Shown: positions 38,240-39,052 of the stretch, one piece after another
Numbering within the stretch: position 1 is the stretch's first letter
Layout of the letters: each line of letters opens with the position of its first letter
Assembly (NCBI GenBank): GCA_030046135.1
Contig: JASIEC010000140.1
Location: forward strand, 1-39,052
Direction of reading: 5' to 3'
DNA length: 39,052 nt
Source: Thermoplasmata archaeon
GTDB taxonomy: Archaea; Thermoplasmatota; Thermoplasmata; Lutacidiplasmatales; UBA184
Made by a program: the position numbers and the translations under genes
The notes under the pieces: model-generated
Databases searched by the model: none
What the model was told of the DNA's origin: nothing
What the model saw: the letters and a program-made list of their open reading frames with translations, nothing else

Positions 38240-38659
38240 TCACTTACGTGCACTCGCGGCGAGATTCCCGGAGTGTACCTTTGAATGCGACTTCAGCTTG
38301 ACGCTCGCCCGCACGAGCGCCCGAATCGCCGGCGCATCGAACTTCCCCGCTTCACGAATGTCGATGGCCCGGGACTTGCCGTCCAACTGTGCGTTGAAGA
38401 GCTTCTTGGGATCGGGGAGGCGCGAGCCGTCGGGGAACACGATCCGGACGCGCTCCTTGAGCGGGACCACGATGCAGACGATGCCGTAGCGCTCGAACGT
38501 AGCGCAGCCCAGCGGGCGGCCCGGTCTCCTCCACTTCGAGGCCTCGACGATCTCGGGTTCCGACGCGTGGATCACCGACCGAATCCTCTCGAGGGTCTCG
38601 CTCCGCCAGTCGGGCAGGGCCGCGATGATGGCATCCACGTCCGGGCTTCGGACGGTCAC
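38240..38659 (-). CDS. DUF1801-family protein
   Basis: A 139-residue DUF1801 (YdhG/YdeI-like) protein. VTVRSPDVDAIIAALPDW at the start, then LERIRSVIHASEPEIVEASKW, GIVCIVVPLKERVRIVFPDGS and KKLFNAQLDGKSRAIDI are the family's landmarks. Members are small alpha-beta proteins reported to be iron-related in some bacteria; the function here is unknown. GTG 38659 was chosen over ATG 38671 because the family starts at this residue and a CCTAAATCG box on the reverse strand at 38681-38689 is about 26 bases from it but only about 12 from the ATG. The Lys-rich C-terminus is short of known features. It lies in an accessory-looking zone. Confidence 0.82.
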   Translation of the reverse strand: MTVRSPDVDAIIAALPDWRSETLERIRSVIHASEPEIVEASKWRRPGRPLGCATFERYGIVCIVVPLKERVRIVFPDGSRLPDPKKLFNAQLDGKSRAIDIREAGKFDAPAIRALVRASVKLKSHSKVHSGNLAASARK

Positions 38660-38680
38660 GCCCCCCGGCATCGAGTCTCG

Positions 38681-38689
38681 CGATTTAGG
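38681..38689 (-). promoter_or_regulatory. TATA-like box for the DUF1801 gene
   Basis: CCTAAATCG on the reverse strand, about 26 bases before GTG 38659, consistent with leaderless initiation there. Confidence 0.45.
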
Positions 38690-38800
38690 GACTCGGACCC
38701 CCGAGTCGGCGTGTGCTTGGCTTCGTCCGCGTCTCCGGATACGGGGCGGTCTCGCAGAGGGCCCCGGGGGCCTGTGCCCCTCCCCCGAAGGGAATCCCCC

Positions 38801-39052
38801 TCAGTCCCACACCCGTTCGAGCCCGGGGATCCTCGCGAGTTCTCGGTCGTTCGTCACCAGAGGAACTCGGCGCGCTACAGCGTCGGCGGCGATTAACCGA
38901 TCGTGAAGCTCGGGGACGTCCAGGTCCAAGAAGACTCCCCAGCCGGCGGCGTCCAGGGTCGACAGCCGGATGTAACCGCCGGCCCGGATCTGATCGACGA
39001 CCTCCTCTACCAGTCCCCTCGGATGCTCAAGTCCCAGCCTCCCCCGGAGGGC
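38801..39052 (-). CDS. VapC-like PIN-domain toxin, C-terminal 83 residues (5' end outside window)
   Basis: The reverse frame is open from the last base of the window to a TGA at 38801-38803, so the gene starts beyond the right edge. The visible part matches the C-terminal half of PIN-domain ribonucleases of VapBC toxin-antitoxin modules: LSTLDAAGWGVFLDLDVPELHDRLIAADA carries the conserved Asp region (D in HDRLIAAD), and VPLVTNDRELARIPGLERVW contains the final metal-binding Asp in TNDRE. VapC cleaves RNA with magnesium, often tRNA, and its partner VapB normally lies immediately upstream, here outside the window. No antitoxin can be confirmed. Confidence 0.8.
   Translation of the reverse strand, partial: ALRGRLGLEHPRGLVEEVVDQIRAGGYIRLSTLDAAGWGVFLDLDVPELHDRLIAADAVARRVPLVTNDRELARIPGLERVWD

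Overview
The window is a GC-rich (roughly 70%), densely coded piece of an archaeal chromosome. The archaeal assignment is firm: it carries RNA polymerase subunits Rpo11 and Rpo7, Spt4, transcription factor S, Alba, the GTP-dependent dephospho-CoA kinase family (DUF359), ribosomal proteins S24e and S27ae, a DUF373 membrane protein, KptA, a Taw2-like wyosine enzyme, a TrmB regulator, type II GAPDH, archaeal-type AsnRS and ProRS, and tRNA genes without encoded CCA. A Hef-type helicase makes a euryarchaeal lineage likely. A sedolisin-type acid protease together with a UbiE/MenG-type quinone methyltransferase suggests, by inference only, a high-GC member of Thermoplasmatota that respires with menaquinone and feeds on peptides.

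Layout. 1-2.3 kb: the end of a large glycosylation-prone surface/membrane protein, a small membrane protein, and a decayed surface-protein fragment; base composition departs from the rest here. 2.3-6.1 kb: sedolisin, dUTPase and a Hef-like helicase. 6.1-10.4 kb: HpnB/CrtQ-like glycosyltransferase, aldehyde dehydrogenase, zinc-ribbon membrane protein, and rpo11-kptA. 10.5-15.3 kb: purD, tfs-asnS, a GNAT acetyltransferase and a zinc-ribbon coiled-coil protein. 15.4-22.8 kb: tRNA-Leu(GAG), alba, an RDD membrane protein, aspartase, trmB-taw2, an aminotransferase and ubiE/menG. 22.8-26.9 kb: a translationally coupled pair of large TPR proteins, one a STAND-like ATPase and one an ATPase-less paralogue. 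27-35.7 kb: small membrane protein, proS, DUF373 protein, PRTase, glutamate dehydrogenase, acyl-CoA dehydrogenase, GAPDH, methyltransferase and a VOC protein. 35.8-37.9 kb: the conserved archaeal rpo7-spt4-DUF359-rps24e-rps27ae cluster, then tRNA-Arg(CCG). 38-39 kb: a short accessory-looking stretch with a DUF1801 protein and a truncated VapC-like PIN toxin.

Functionally, the sedolisin could release peptides, aspartase and glutamate dehydrogenase would deaminate Asp and Glu, and aldehyde and acyl-CoA dehydrogenases would feed carbon skeletons and electrons toward a menaquinone chain. GAPDH and purD add central metabolism and purine synthesis. Information processing (tRNA charging, modification and repair, transcription, DNA repair and nucleotide hygiene) fills most of the rest.

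Gene expression signals are unusually readable because AT-rich boxes stand out. Most first genes have a TTTAA/TTAAG/TTATA-like box about 25-35 bases before the start codon, implying leaderless mRNAs. Several internal operon genes have Shine-Dalgarno sequences that include the upstream stop codon. Four convergent gene pairs end on one shared CTAG in which both stop codons are read.
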